A stretch of DNA of 64,000 nucleotides from Capitulum mitella (GCA_030062745.1 CP099839.1:19778733-19842732), one strand, 5' to 3'. Positions 12,409-23,300 are shown, counted from the first letter of the stretch. The notes: generated from the sequence alone by a model not told the origin. A program made the numbers and translations.

Positions 12409-15400
12409 AATAATAATACAAATGATAATGAATGGAATGAGGATGTGTGAAATGTTATGCCTCTACAGTTGCTGTGCTGTGATATGTACATGCAACTATA
12501 AAAAGAGAAGATCTGCCAATGCTGTTCTTTGACATTGATCGTGTACAGGTGTCTGCTGGACATCTGCCCTGGAGACACTTAATCGGGATTGCAAACAACT
12601 GGACGACGTCATCCAGACGCGACTGGCACTCCAGTTTGCCTCCTGCTTCCTGGAGACGTCCGGCCAACAGCCAATTGAATGCATTGCCGATGATGACGTC
12701 AGCGGTTGTCTGCGCTACCTCGGTGACCGCCAGTTCGACAGCTACCGGGAATTCTTCATACATACGCAGAATATGTGCTCATTCCTGCAGGTACCACAGA
12801 ATGATCGTTGCAAATGTCCTGATCAGTTTGAACTAGGAGAAATGGTAGATTTCTGTTTCTGGATGGCGTCCACAGAAACTTCCCTTAAACTTTGTGGTGT
12901 TTTTTCCCAAAACTTTTCTATTAAAAGTTGACGAAACTTCGTGCACAATTTAGTGAAAGCTTTCCGGAAATGGTCGCAAAGACTCAAAACCGGAAGCTGT
13001 TTAGTATTTTTACGGAAATTTTTCTCGTGTCTCTTTTTAAAACAGTCGGTCTTCATCGGAGGTTGAGAAAAGACGGCTGGGTTGGGTTGCGACCCACTGT
13101 TGGGGATGAATATCAGCATGATCAGGATTCTTTTGCTCGCTCCGCAAAAGTTAAATTCCGGCAATATGTGTGTATGTTCATTAGAACCTTTACCTGCTTG
13201 TAGGCACTACTGTTTGGTTGCTGCGTTGGATGTCGTGACATGTTGAGTTCAGGAGTGCAGAACGGTATAACTTTATGCTTTGTTCAGCTCCCTGAGTGTA
13301 GAAAGCCATCGAGTAGGTGTAGCGGTGGAAACTTTTGGGAAGTGAAACCTTTCATGAGTGTTTGACGTCCCAGAAACTGTTCATTTCTGCCAGCTACCAG
13401 TGCAATTCTATACGGAAGGTGAATATTTAGCATGTAGGTTGTCTTTATTTCTCAACGTTTTGTCCGGAAAATACGTTCTGGTGACAAGTCAGCTTTGCGG
13501 CCCCTTTGATCGGGGCCTCAGATGTGTACTGACTACAGGGCTCGGTCGGCGGGTGTACTGACCACAGCGCTCGGTCGGCGGTGTGTACTGACTACAGGGC
13601 TCGGTCGGTGGTGTGTACTGACTACAGGGCTCGGTCGGCGGTGTGTACTGACTACAGGGCTCGGTCGGTGGTGTGTACTGACTACAGGGCTCGGTCTGTG
13701 GTGTGTATTGACTACAGGGCTCGGTCTGTGGTGTGTATTGATTACAACGCTCGGTCTGTGGTGTGTACTGACTACAGCGCTCGGTCGGTGGTGTGTACTG
13801 ACTACAGCGCTCGGTCGGTGGTGTGTACTGACTACAGGGCTCGGTCTGTGGTGTGTATTGACTACAGGGCTCGGTCGGTGGTGTGTACTGACTACAGCGC
13901 TCGGTCGGCGGTGTGTACTGACTACAGCGCTCGGTCGGTGGTGTGTACTGACTACAGCGCTCGGTCGGTGGTGTGTACAAGTGCGGGTACTGACTACAGG
14001 GCTCGGTCGGTGGTGTGTACTGACTACAGCGCTCGGTCGGCGGTGTGTACTGACTACAGGGCTCGGTCGGCGGTGTGTACTGACTACAGCGCTCGGTCGG
14101 CGGTGTGTACTGACTACAGCGCTCGGTCGGCGGTGTGTACTGACTGCAGCGCTCGGCCGGCGGCCCCAGGTTCAGGTCTGGCACCGGGAGACGGGCCGCA
14201 CCATCTCTCGGCTGGGCTCCGAGGCGGCCGCGGCGGCCGAGCGGCTGGAGCTCTCCGGCTCGGTGCAGGCCGACATTCTGGCGGCGCAGCGGCACTCGCT
14301 GGACAATCAGCAGCGGCTGATGGAGCACGGCCAGCGGCTGTCCCGGGACGTGGACGCCTGGCGGGACGGCTTGCGCGCCATGGTCGACGATTTCCGGTGA
14401 GGAGGAGCCGTCGGCCGTTCCGGCACGCTGCCGACCGGGCGGCCTTCTCCGAGACGACGCGCCGGACTGCTGCCAGACCGGTATCGAACAGAACGGGCAG
14501 GCATTTTGGGACCAGAGTTTGTTTTACCAGCAGCTCGCAAATGGAGCCACGACACGGACGTCCGTAGTCCTGGTGGTCCTTTTTGGCTCGGGTCAAATAG
14601 CGTTGGCTCCTTGTGAGCAAGGGAAGTGACCTTGTCATGATTTCGACCTGTGATGACCTCCAGGTGAGAACCCAAGTGCAGAGGTTGCTGACACCACGGG
14701 TGGCACCCATGCGTGAGATCTGGTAGGACTGACTAGCGTAAGCCACTTAAAACGTGTATTATCCAAGGGCAACCTTCCCTGTATTGTAGTTTCTCGATGA
14801 CATGACCTCGAGGAAAAGGTAACTTGTCAGCGGCCTTTGTAAATATTGATTTGCTCATATTTGCAGGGGTTACGTAAAAATGTTTGTAAATCAGGTGTCC
14901 AAATTTCGGAGCGGTCGAAGCAGTCATTGCAGGGCAAAAAAACCTCAGGGGGTGCATCAGTCCCCAGTCCCTTGCACTGGCGAGAGTTGCAGTTTTCGGC
15001 GACAAGGCTCCGTGCACCATTCGTAAGGGCTCTGCTGTTTCCTGTTGTGGCTTTTCATTGTTGGGATGAACAACGGTTACAGTTTTGTCATGAGTATTTG
15101 TAAGAAATAGCATTTCATTTCGTTTTACTGTCATGCGAATGTCTTCAAATGTTTTACTTCGTAGATATGAACACTTGCGTTTCTGCGAGGCAGCAATATC
15201 CATGGACCATTAATTCATGTCTGTTATGCCGAAAGTCACCCTCTTATCAGAAGCTATTACATGAAACGAATGACATTTTCTTAATCAGACCCATCAGGTT
15301 GCAGACGGCTGAACACCGTGACCTGATCCTGGCCGTGTTTGAGCGGTTTGTGTGTCGTCGCCAGGGAGCAAACGGCTGAACACCGTGACCTGATCCTGAC

Positions 15401-18400
15401 TGTGTTTGAGCGGCTGACGTCGCTGCAGCAGCTGGTGTTGGATCGGTTCAGCTGGTTCAACTCGCTGGCCCACTACGTCGCGGGCGTCGTTCTGGTGTAC
15501 TTGCTGACTTCGACAGCTCGGACTGCCTCGGCCAGGTCAGTGCCGAGTCCAACCGAAGCGTCTGAGGCGTCGAAAGCGACGGAGAGCCGGTTGAGCGGCT
15601 GTCAGTACAGCACGTGACGAGCCGGTTTCGTACCGTCACAGCCGCTGTTCACTGACCGCACACCGTCCGAGCCCGATGCATGTTCCTGTAGTCCCCTCCT
15701 TACCTACGAGACGCCGCAATTTCCAGACGTGATGTTCTGTTTTGCCACCTGCTGAGAACGCAGACCGAGGCCGAAGAGACGTAGCGTTTAGCGTTATCAT
15801 CGCAAGACGGAAAGGCTCCTTCAGTTTCGGTTAGTTGTGACGTAATTTCCAGACGTGATGTTCTGTTTAGCCACCTGCCGAGAACGCAGACCGAGGCCTG
15901 GGAGGCGTAGCGTTTATCGTGATCATCGCTTGCTGACAAGGCTCCGTCATTTTCGACTAGTTTTGTGACAGATTGTCTCTCTGAAACAACCGGCGTGAGA
16001 GGTTGCGAATCAAGCTTACCGTGGCAGTTGAAAGCGTTGACGAAGTCTTACACCCACTTGCGTCCGTATTTGCCGTGCGCTGACCTGACCCCGTGCGCTG
16101 GCCAGTTATCGGTCCGCCGACACAGCGCTGTCTGCCGCAGACTCTGGCTGTTCCTGGTGCTGACGGCGAACCTGGTCCTGGAGCGGCTGCTGGCGGCGTA
16201 CTTCATCGCGGCTCAGTCGCCTCTGGACCTGCGCTCCGCTCAGGAGACAGGGGTGAGGAGCCGTGGTCGGCTGGAGACTCGCCAGCTGGACAGGGCCCGA
16301 CTCAGGAGCGTGGTCCACGGGCGTCCCCAGCCCTCCCCTCCCGCCGCCGAACGGAACCCGCCCCGAGGGGGAGACCAATCGGCCTGAGGTCAGACTGGTC
16401 CGCTCGGCGGTAATCGGCGGCGTGAATTCGTTATGTTGGTACCAGCCGCCGGAGGATGGCGCCTAAAGTGATCTGGACAGCCCGTTGGCGACCAGCTCGG
16501 GCCATGCGGACCCGTGGGCGGGTGATGCTGGACAGCGCCGTGTGGCTGCACCGGCCGGCGGAGGGGCCGCTCATGCCGAACCTCCTGTGGGCAGATGATG
16601 CTGGACAGCGCTGTGTGGCTGCTGCGGCGCGCTGCCGTCTCCTGTTGCCTGCTGATAATGGCCGTGGCCGTGTACCGCTACCAGGACTTGAACGCCGCCA
16701 ACAACCGACTTCTGCTGGAGCTGCACCGACAGCACCGGGAACTGCGCCGCTGCCTCGTCTCTAAAGGTCGGCTCCGGGGCACCCCACTCGCCCTGCTACT
16801 CAAGGAACCTGCTTTGCCATTCCCGCACACTACTGGCATCTCTGGCAAATGAGTTAGTAGTGGGATGATAACGTATCGTAAAGATCCGAACCCTGAATTC
16901 GATTTGTCTCACTGATCATCCCGGCCATCATTTATGAGCATCTAGAGTTTTGTGAACAGCAAAGTAGGTGTCTGAATAAAACTGATATTTAATGATTTAT
17001 AATGCTTTACCTCAAAACGAATGGAATAAACACTACCGTGGCGTAGTGGATCAGGGGCCGGACAGCGTAGTCCTCTGCGTGGCGGGCATGGGTTTCGAGT
17101 CCCTGAACGGGCATCACGGGCATCTTTGGCCCGAGACCGAAAGGGAAAGCCGCTCACGGGGCGGCTGTGTCGTGGAGTTGCACGACACGATAAAGATCCT
17201 CCAGCGCCATCTGGTTCGGCGCCCGGGGGAAGTTGCTCCATATCTGAGAGCACGAGTGACGGGGTCACGGCCCGGCAACAAACTCAGCTTAGCGTGGGCC
17301 CTTCCCAAAGAAACCGCGCCATCGTGTCATGGTTAAATTTATGTTAAAAACATTAGTAACAAATACTTGTCAAGACGCTCTTTATTTGTGGTCTCGCCCG
17401 ACATCCATTTTTTCCCGCTGAGATATAGCCGTCCCCGAAAAAAACTGTTGCTGGGCTGTCTAGATCTGGTGGCTCTCTAGATCTAGATCTGTTATTGACG
17501 GTGTTGTGATGCTCAGGGCTGACGTTGTGTTGTGTTCGGCAGGTCTGGTGGTGGGGGACTCGACTGAGACGGACGGCGGGAGTGACGCTGCGTGCGGCGG
17601 GCAGGATCAGTGCCGTGACCATGCTGGGCCCAGAGGCCGGACTGCAGTGGCGAGCCAGACGGCAGACAACAATCTCCAGCCGCGGCGACGTGGTGGACCT
17701 GGCGGCGTCGCGCAGGACCGTCCTCAGCCGCGGCGACGCGATGGACCTGACGGCGCGGGCTGTTGCCGGTAGGTGCCGCCTTGATCGCAGTCGAGCGGCG
17801 CGCTCGGTGTCAAGTTGAGTTATGGATATATCCTGTCTGGAAAAGACGGTCAGTTTTCTGCTGTTAGTGGCGAGGCTGACTGCGTTAAGTGATCCACGCC
17901 GACGGGCTGCGTGTTACCGACAGAACTGACACCGGACGGCGAGACGGCCCTGGAGCCGACGACCACACATGGGCCACACCCTGCTGCCACTCCGCACCGT
18001 CGTCCGAGTTCATCGCTCGGCTCCAGCGGCATAGAGGCTGTCCCGAGCCCCATCGAGCCGGCCTCAGCCAGGAGGTCCCGCTCCAACACCCCACAGGTGA
18101 GAAGTTACAGTTTGTCTGCCCAGCGCCCACAGCTAATATGATATCAGTCTGCTGCTACAGCACCACACAGGTCAGACGTTATAATCTGCCGCTGCAGCAC
18201 CCCATAGGTCAGACAGTACAGTGTCCGCTGCAGTAACCCACAGGGAACATGTTACATGTCAGTCCAGAGGGTGAAAAGTAAAGTACCATCATGCGCGACT
18301 GCGTAGAGGTACAGCGCCATCAGATGAAGTGGTCAGAGGTACGGCGCGATCAGACGTGATATGGGGGCGTAGCACCATCAGGTGAGATAATCTGGAGATG

Positions 18401-19488
18401 TAGCACCATCCATTGTGGTGGTCTGGAGTTCTGTTGTTCACGGACGACTTGGTCATTAAGCCTTTTGCATACATTGAACAGGGAGCCCACAAGGAGGACT
18501 TCTCAGTGAGGTGACACGGATGTGATTAGTTTGAATAGCTGTGTTGTCGCCAGCTGTCTCTGAAAGTTGTTCAGTTGTCTCTGCCGTCGGAAGCGTAATT
18601 GTTTTGCCAACTACAACTGCAAAATCGTTATGCTCTTGAAGCACGTGGTATCATAGTTTCTTGGGTCTTTGACAGCATACCTGACACACAGGTGACATGG
18701 ACACCAAGACATGTGAACCATATCACAGAATTTGAAAATGTCTGTTCGAACAAATGCGACTTCTAACTAAGCAGCTCGTCATCGCCTTTTCTATGTTGTG
18801 TGCTTTGGTTCTGCAGAGCGCGCAGGTGTTTTTTTTTTTTTTACAGGCATCGTTTTCGTCTCCACGGCGTTGCTGCCGATAATCAGTTTCTTTCCCAGGG
18901 TCGTGCTAAGCGCACGCTTATTATTATTCAACCTGTTATTACTCAACCGGTGCTTACCGTCTACCAGGCACACTGTACTCCGCCTCCCCAGTGGTCTCCG
19001 CACAACCTGCGGCCGCAGACCAGTCTGATACAGTAGTCGCCGTCCACCAGTGACGTTGTGCTCCGCCTCCCCTGTGGTCTCCCTACAACCTGCGGCCGCG
19101 GACCAGTCTGATACAGTAGTCGCCGTCCACCAGTGACGCTGTGCTCCGCCTCCCCAGTGGTCTCCGCACAACCTGCAGCCGCGGACCAGTCTGATACAGT
19201 AGTCGCCGTCCACCAGTGGCGCTGTGCTCCGCCTCCCCAGTGGTCTCCCTACAACCTGCGGCCGCGGACCAGTCTGATACAGTAGTCGCCGTCCACCAGT
19301 GACGCTGTGCTCCGCCTCCCCAGTGGTCTCCGGGGCCGTACAACCTGCGGCCGCGGAGCGGCGCCGGGCCGGCGCCGGCGGCGCTTCAGTCTCCTGCCAG
19401 CCTCCGCCGGGCCGTCAGTCGTATGGAGGCGCTGGCCGAGCACCAGAGCGAGCTGGTGCGGCGAGCTCTGCGGCCCAGCCCGCGCTGA
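10695..19488 (+). CDS. bmb: Brambleberry/KAR5/GEX1-family nuclear membrane protein (whole gene, 9 coding exons)
   Basis: Members of this family (fish brambleberry, yeast Kar5, plant GEX1) sit in the nuclear envelope and are needed for nuclear fusion at fertilisation or in early cleavage. Model: 10695-10839, 12549-12790, 14170-14396, 15365-15535, 16141-16252, 16595-16766, 17634-17768, 17924-18096, 19390-19488; 1,476 nt, 491 residues. Domain order: signal peptide (1-21); a Cys-rich KAR5-like region with the hallmark EFFIHTQNMCSFLQ (to 129); a coiled coil (130-204); EHRDLILTVFERL and LVLDRFSWFNSL before membrane segment 1 (about 239-254, ending LLTSTARTASAR); segment 2 (263-275); segment 3 (about 312-328); a basic, Ser-rich tail. 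Phases match at every junction. The exon 7 acceptor is the weak point (see its entry). Introns are crowded with tandem repeats. Confidence 0.87.
11103..11144. repeat. (AT)n microsatellite
   Basis: About 42 bases of pure AT dinucleotide in bmb intron 1. Confidence 0.97.
12351..12416. repeat. (GAT)n microsatellite
   Basis: About 19 GAT trinucleotides followed by a few AAT units. It produces poly-Met and poly-Ser shadow ORFs. Confidence 0.97.
12549..12790 (+). CDS. bmb: bmb exon 2 (KAR5-like Cys-rich domain)
   Basis: Phase 1 to phase 0. Contains the spaced cysteines of the family: CWTSAL, RDCKQL, FASCFLETSG, IECIADDDVSGC, and the diagnostic YREFFIHTQNMCSFLQ at the end. Acceptor GTGTACAG, donor GTACCA. 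Confidence 0.92.
13518..14162. repeat. 30-bp minisatellite abutting bmb exon 3
   Basis: About 21 copies of a 30-bp unit built on GTACTGACTACAGSGCTCGG, with variants at a few positions. The last copy merges into the acceptor of exon 3 ten bases later. Because the unit is a multiple of three, all frames stay open and give long artefactual ORFs on both strands. Confidence 0.96.
14170..14396 (+). CDS. bmb: bmb exon 3 (coiled coil)
   Basis: Begins VQVWHRETGRTISRL directly after the FLQ of exon 2, as in other brambleberries, and continues as an Ala/Glu/Gln-rich coiled coil ending AMVDDF plus CG (phase 2, donor GTGAGG). Its acceptor lies about ten bases after a long 30-bp tandem array. Confidence 0.9.
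15301..15364 (+). repeat. Partial tandem copy of the bmb exon 4 acceptor and start
   Basis: From 15305, about 45 bases repeat the start of exon 4 (ACGGCTGAACACCGTGACCT) with one mismatch in the aligned part, 67 bp upstream of the real exon. In phase with exon 3 it would encode LQTAEHRDLILAVFERF and then stop, so it is a decoy or relic. Confidence 0.9.
15365..15535 (+). CDS. bmb: bmb exon 4 (membrane segment 1)
   Basis: Acceptor GTCGTCGCCAG. Phase 2 in and phase 2 out. Encodes EQTAEHRDLILTVFERL, LVLDRFSWFNSLAHYVAG and VVLVYLLTSTARTASA. A partial copy of its first 50 bases sits 67 bp upstream; that copy runs into a stop in its own frame. Confidence 0.93.
15715..15966. repeat. 126-bp direct duplication in bmb intron 4
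   Basis: Two copies of a roughly 126-bp segment starting AATTTCCAGACGTGATGTTC (15717 and 15843), moderately diverged. No coding content seen. Confidence 0.85.
16141..16252 (+). CDS. bmb: bmb exon 5 (membrane segment 2)
   Basis: Acceptor TCTGCCGCAG, donor GTGAGG after GGG; phase 2 to phase 0. Encodes RLWLFLVLTANLVLERLLAA, a hydrophobic segment in the expected position after TARTASA. Confidence 0.9.
16521..16594 (+). repeat. Partial tandem copy of the bmb exon 6 start
   Basis: GATGCTGGACAGCGCCGTGT at 16524 copies the first bases of exon 6 (16597 onward) at a 73-bp offset. The preceding CCGTGGGCGG resembles the real CTGTGGGCAG but has lost the AG. Confidence 0.85.
16595..16766 (+). CDS. bmb: bmb exon 6 (membrane segment 3)
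   Basis: Acceptor TGTGGGCAG. Encodes MMLDSAVWLLRRAAV, then SCCLLIMAVAVYRYQDLN and an amphipathic LELHRQHRELRRCL. Ends in phase 1 at G/GTCGGC. A diverged copy of its first 30 bases lies 73 bp upstream. Confidence 0.88.
17037..17110 (+). repeat. Possible tRNA-derived SINE head
   Basis: TGGCGTAGTGG fits an RNA polymerase III A box and GGTTTCGAGTCC, about 50 bases on, is close to a B box. A CGCCATCTGG motif lies about 110 bases further on and also follows the similar element near 63.7 kb. It is not a foldable intact tRNA gene as far as I can see. Confidence 0.42.
17634..17768 (+). CDS. bmb: bmb exon 7 (tail; acceptor uncertain)
   Basis: The open frame that joins exon 8 correctly reads AGLQWRARRQTTISSRGDVV and SRGDAMDLTARAVA, ending phase 1 at GTAGGT. 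The stronger acceptor (TTCGGCAG ending 17542) would give phase 0 entry and break the frame from exon 6. The acceptor GGGCCCAG ending 17633 enters in phase 1 and restores it. A small missed exon between 16767 and 17542 is the alternative. Confidence 0.6.
17924..18096 (+). CDS. bmb: bmb exon 8 (Ser/Pro/Arg-rich tail)
   Basis: Phase 1 to phase 0. Reads ELTPDGETALEPTTTHG, then RRPSSSLGSSGIEAV and SARRSRSNTPQ before a GTGAGA donor. Low complexity, like the tails of other family members. Degenerate copies of the last 19 coding bases plus donor follow in the intron. Confidence 0.72.
18078..18250 (+). repeat. Degenerate copies of the bmb exon 8 donor junction
   Basis: The exon end (CTCCAACACCCCACAG/GTGAGA) is followed in the intron by CTACAGCACCACACAG/GTCAGA, CTGCAGCACCCCATAG/GTCAGA and CTGCAGTAACCCACAG/GGAACA. 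Spacing is about 35-45 bases. Each copy carries the equivalent of the last coding bases plus a donor-like sequence. Confidence 0.82.
18955..19350. repeat. 83-bp minisatellite before bmb exon 9
   Basis: Four to five copies of an 83-bp unit. CAGTCTGATACAGTAGTCGC recurs at 19021, 19104, 19187 and 19270. The array ends about 40 bases before the exon 9 acceptor. Confidence 0.95.
19390..19488 (+). CDS. bmb: bmb exon 9 (C terminus)
   Basis: Acceptor GGCGCTTCAG, phase 0, reading SPASLRRAVSRMEALAEHQS and ending RRALRPSPR with TGA at 19486-19488. The R-x-EALAEHQ helix resembles the end of other brambleberries. Confidence 0.78.
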   Translation, partial: SPASLRRAVSRMEALAEHQSELVRRALRPSPR

Positions 19489-20763
19489 GCGCAGCTGGCA
19501 GCCGTGCGGAGCCCGACACTGGTCTCTCGGGCTAGCTGTCGACAGCCGCAGCGCCGAGCATGTCCGGTCACCAAACTAGGGAAGACCAGCTGAACTTGGC
19601 CGTACTCCGCCAAACCAGGCAACGACAGCCGAGTCGAGTTGTGTCCAGCCCTGAGGAAGCGATGTTCCGCCTCTGTCGTGGGCCGGCTGTACAGCGTCAG
19701 CAGCTGTCTCCGCATCCCTGCTGATGAGGGACGTGCGCTGACTCAGGTGCTGCAGCTTCGGTCCCAGCTGGCCATCCGATATACGACCAATGATCATTCT
19801 GCGTGTGATATTTTGTCTTTGTATTCATTTGTCGTCGTCTGTATTGGAAGGGCTTGTGTGAATCAGTTGCAGTAAATTTAGCAGCTCTTTGTGCGTGGCA
19901 GGTTTTTTCCTGAATGCCTACCATTATTGCAGCTAGGCCATAACGAAGAAATAGGGCCTTGTGCATCATGGACTCGTGAGTTTTTTTTTTATCTCGTGTA
20001 CTGTCCTGTTTTATTCGTAGCTTTACACATACGGGTGGGTCATGTCTTTATCACTTAGCTGTGTGTTTCCATTGTTTTATGCGCTTCAGACAATGTTGAG
20101 TACATCAGGGGTTTTCCTCCAGTGCTTTTCAACGCATGCATCCCGTGTCTACCTCTGGCCAGACGTTGCCTCCTGTATCCCCCGGTGGGCCGGGTCGTCC
20201 ATGTGACCGATCTGTAGCCGAGGTACGCAACGTCTCTCACACGCTGTCCCATACCGATCGAGACTGTTTGACTCAGGGACAAGGCTCATGGAGCGACCCG
20301 TGGTGTTCAGACAATGGCTGACGCCCTTTGCCCGGTGTTGCCGAAGTGTCCGGACCGTTTCTTGCCAGCACTGTTTCATTGCTCTCACGTTGTGCGAACC
20401 CTGGTGTGCTACGTTTCTGTAATAGTGCGGACGGCGGCCGCTCGGCCGGCGGGTTATGCATGTCTGCGGCTTTTTTCCTCTGTAATGCTGATGTACTTTG
20501 GCAGCGGATATGTGATGCTGCGTTTGGGAGTCGAATACCGCAGCCGCGCTGCCAGGGCGGCTCCGTGCCGTGAAGGGGGACAGCAGCAGATGTTCCAGTC
20601 ACTGAGCGGACGGGGCCGGATGTTGTGGACAGCGCCAGCCCTAGCCAGCGATTCTGTGTTGTGGTGAACTACCCTCGCCCAAGCGTGAACATGAGGCCAG
20701 GGTGAACCCGTTTTATCTTTCATCCTCGCGTGCGTAGATCGACACTTTGGAAGGATTGGTGCC

Positions 20764-20769
20764 AATAAA
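20764..20769 (+). promoter_or_regulatory. Candidate bmb polyadenylation signal
   Basis: AATAAA 1.28 kb after the bmb stop. It is the first exact hexamer I noticed on the plus strand; the distance makes it only a candidate. Confidence 0.35.
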
Positions 20770-22734
20770 CGTTGATTTCGAGACGTTTTTAGACGACTAC
20801 GAAGTATGCCGACGGACCGTTTGAACATCATACCATGACAACACTCAGACTTAACTGGTAACATGAGCTTCAGACTTAAATGAAAACTGTTGTATAAACT
20901 GGAGTCTTACAATCCGATTTAAAATTATTTCAGATGGGGCTGTATGGTCTTGCGCGCTGAATCCAGCGGTTTAGTCATAGGCAAATCTGATATATTTCCG
21001 TTATTTTTGTACAGTCCCATTAGAAATGTTAATGTTGTTGCGGAAAGGTACCGTGATCGAACCGAATGGGTTAGTTGAGTGATGTGATGAGTTAGGACGC
21101 ACAGCCTCTTGGGCTCAAGCATCCGTGTCCTGAGTCCTGTGTCTCGGGCTGGATGTCTGACAGCACTGTCAATGGCTCGCTTGCGCCAAGAGACACGTTC
21201 TCTCCCAAGGTAACTGTAACACTCGGCTCTCTCGTCTGTTATAAACGACTGGGAGTCGACGTTCTTTATCAGTCCGGTCAGCTGTGGCGACCAGGAACGT
21301 CATGCAGACACATACAACGGAGCATAAAAATGGCTATTGTTCTGAAATCGCTGTTATTAACCCTATTCCTTGAGGGCTAGACGGTATGGCCGATTCCCGG
21401 CAGTGGGACGGATTCGCTCCCCCCCCCCGAGATCTCGAGAACTACTGGTCCGATTTCATTTCAAAAACGGCAATCAATTTGCAATGGCGTAAACCACATT
21501 TTCATAAAACGAAGTTTTCAAAAATTTGAAAGGGGTGAAATAGGGGGGTGGTCAAAGTCAAAATGGGGATATTTTTAGACGTCTTATAACTCCGTTGTTT
21601 ATGAACCGATTTTGATGAAATTGACAAGAATCGAGAGGTTATGGATTGGATTTTACAAGTGGTTCACATATTTGAAATTTTGAGAAAATTCACATGCGTT
21701 CAAGGGGTTTTGAAAATAGGAGTATTACTTCTTCAAAATCTGATTCACGAAGAAGTTAAAAATACTTTTTTGGCTCCTATTTCTACTACTAGTCACGTTA
21801 TCCTGAAGAAGTGCAAATCGTATCACAATGTTCGTCAAATTTAAGCATAGGTGGCACCAGGGACATGAAAAGGGGGAACTGTCATGGCCACGTGTTCTTC
21901 AGATTAGCTTGTGATCTTTGCCCTTAAATGACCTCCAGTGACCTTGAAGTCACTTGGAATGATCTCGTGTGCATTTAATGTTATCTTTTTTCAATCATTT
22001 GAATTCACTCTGTCTCACAAAATCCATTTTACGGCTATTGTGATACAAGGTACGCGCACTGACATTTTAGGTCATAGCTCCGTGGCCCAACCTGATATCG
22101 AGCTGAACCTTGATACATAAGAAGAGGGCACCCATTCTACGTCATATATATTCCGGATTTGGCATTTCAAAAGTAGTGTCGAAATTATTACTATAAAACC
22201 AAATTTAAAATTTTGACCTTGACCTGACCTTGTAAAGTAAGCTCAGATGAACAAGATTATATCTGCACGTAGCCCAACTATTTAACTATACATTCGTATG
22301 AAGTTTTAAGTTCTATTTTAAAAACGCCATTTTTGGCAGTCATTTTCCTTTTACCCTCAATAGGGACAAAAATGGCCTGAGGCGCCTCTTAAAAACGTTG
22401 CCTGGCTCCGCCCCTGAGCAAAAAAGAATTTCGAAATTTCGTCATAGTACGTAGAAAGAAGACCTAGGAAAACCCACCAAGTTTCGTGAAGCTGCGTCAA
22501 AAAACCTGGAATTGGCAAGCAAAAAACCCAAGGGGGCGGATTCAGTCCCCTGCCGGGAATAGAGTTCAAAGCAACATACAGCAGGGACATTAACTCACGT
22601 ATCTCCTAAACATAAAAACATTCTTCTCCCTGAATCGCCGTGTTGGTAAGGGGAACGTGGCCACCTCCAACACATGTCTTGAGCTGAGATAGTCAAGATA
22701 TGAAGTTCGTAGTCTTAGTAGTCATTTTCTTACA

Positions 22735-23300
22735 TATGTGTGTGGGGGCGCGGGAGCTCCTCCACATTTGGGGGAGGTAAGAAGCTTTTTGGGTAAATTC
22801 TTTCCAGTCAACGCCCAAAGGGCCAATGTTAAATTTGAAAAGTTATGGGGGCCGCCCCCCCCTTGCCCCTGCTTCCCGCGCCCTTGTAGACGTCGTCCAT
22901 AAGTCATGTCATACTAGGGGGGAAGGGCCAGGCGCATAAGGGAGTTGGCTAAGACGCGACAGGCGTTAAAACCGTGAAAGGGGTTTGGCAGAGCGTTGCA
23001 TAAGTGTTGCCCCATCAAAGAAGGAAAGAGGCTGTAATACCTTAAAATGTCTAAATGGAACATTCAAATGGAAACTTTTCATCCTAATGCTTCTTTCCCA
23101 TAAAATTCAACTTTGGCCTCTGTGCGGTCGATTTCTCCGGCCAGGGTCGCGGGAACTCCTGTACAGTTGGGCAAGAGGGTTGGGACAAAGAAACATTTTG
23201 GGTCGATTCTTTCCAGTCCACGGCCTAAAGGATTACTGTTAAACTTCAAAAAAGTGGGGACAGGCTCCCTTCCCTCCCCTTCTCCCCGCGCCGTTGTCCG
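22735..23300. repeat. Two diverged copies of a repeat
   Basis: Segments near 22745-22890 and 23150-23300 share order and wording, including TTCTTTCCAGTC, the run AAAGGNNNANTGTTAAA, and a terminal CCCGCGCCNTTGT. This is a noncoding repeat family. Confidence 0.7.

Larger units (their letters stand above)
10840..12548 (+). other. bmb intron 1
   Basis: 1.7 kb with an (AT)n run (11103-11144) and a (GAT)n run (12351-12416). I see nothing coding in it. Confidence 0.75.

Noticed and set aside
13500-14160. CRISPR array
   Set aside because: Head-to-tail units without unique spacers, in a eukaryotic intron. The same applies to the other minisatellites in the window.
13489-14567. Long repetitive ORFs of about 280-330 codons on both strands
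   Set aside because: Artefacts of the 30-bp minisatellite. Only the bmb exon 3 part (14170-14396) has conserved coding sequence.
21041-21130. tRNA-like A and B boxes near GGGTTAGTTGAGTG and GGGCTCAAGCATCC
   Set aside because: Spacing is plausible, but I could not fold the segment into a cloverleaf and found no second copy to support a SINE.
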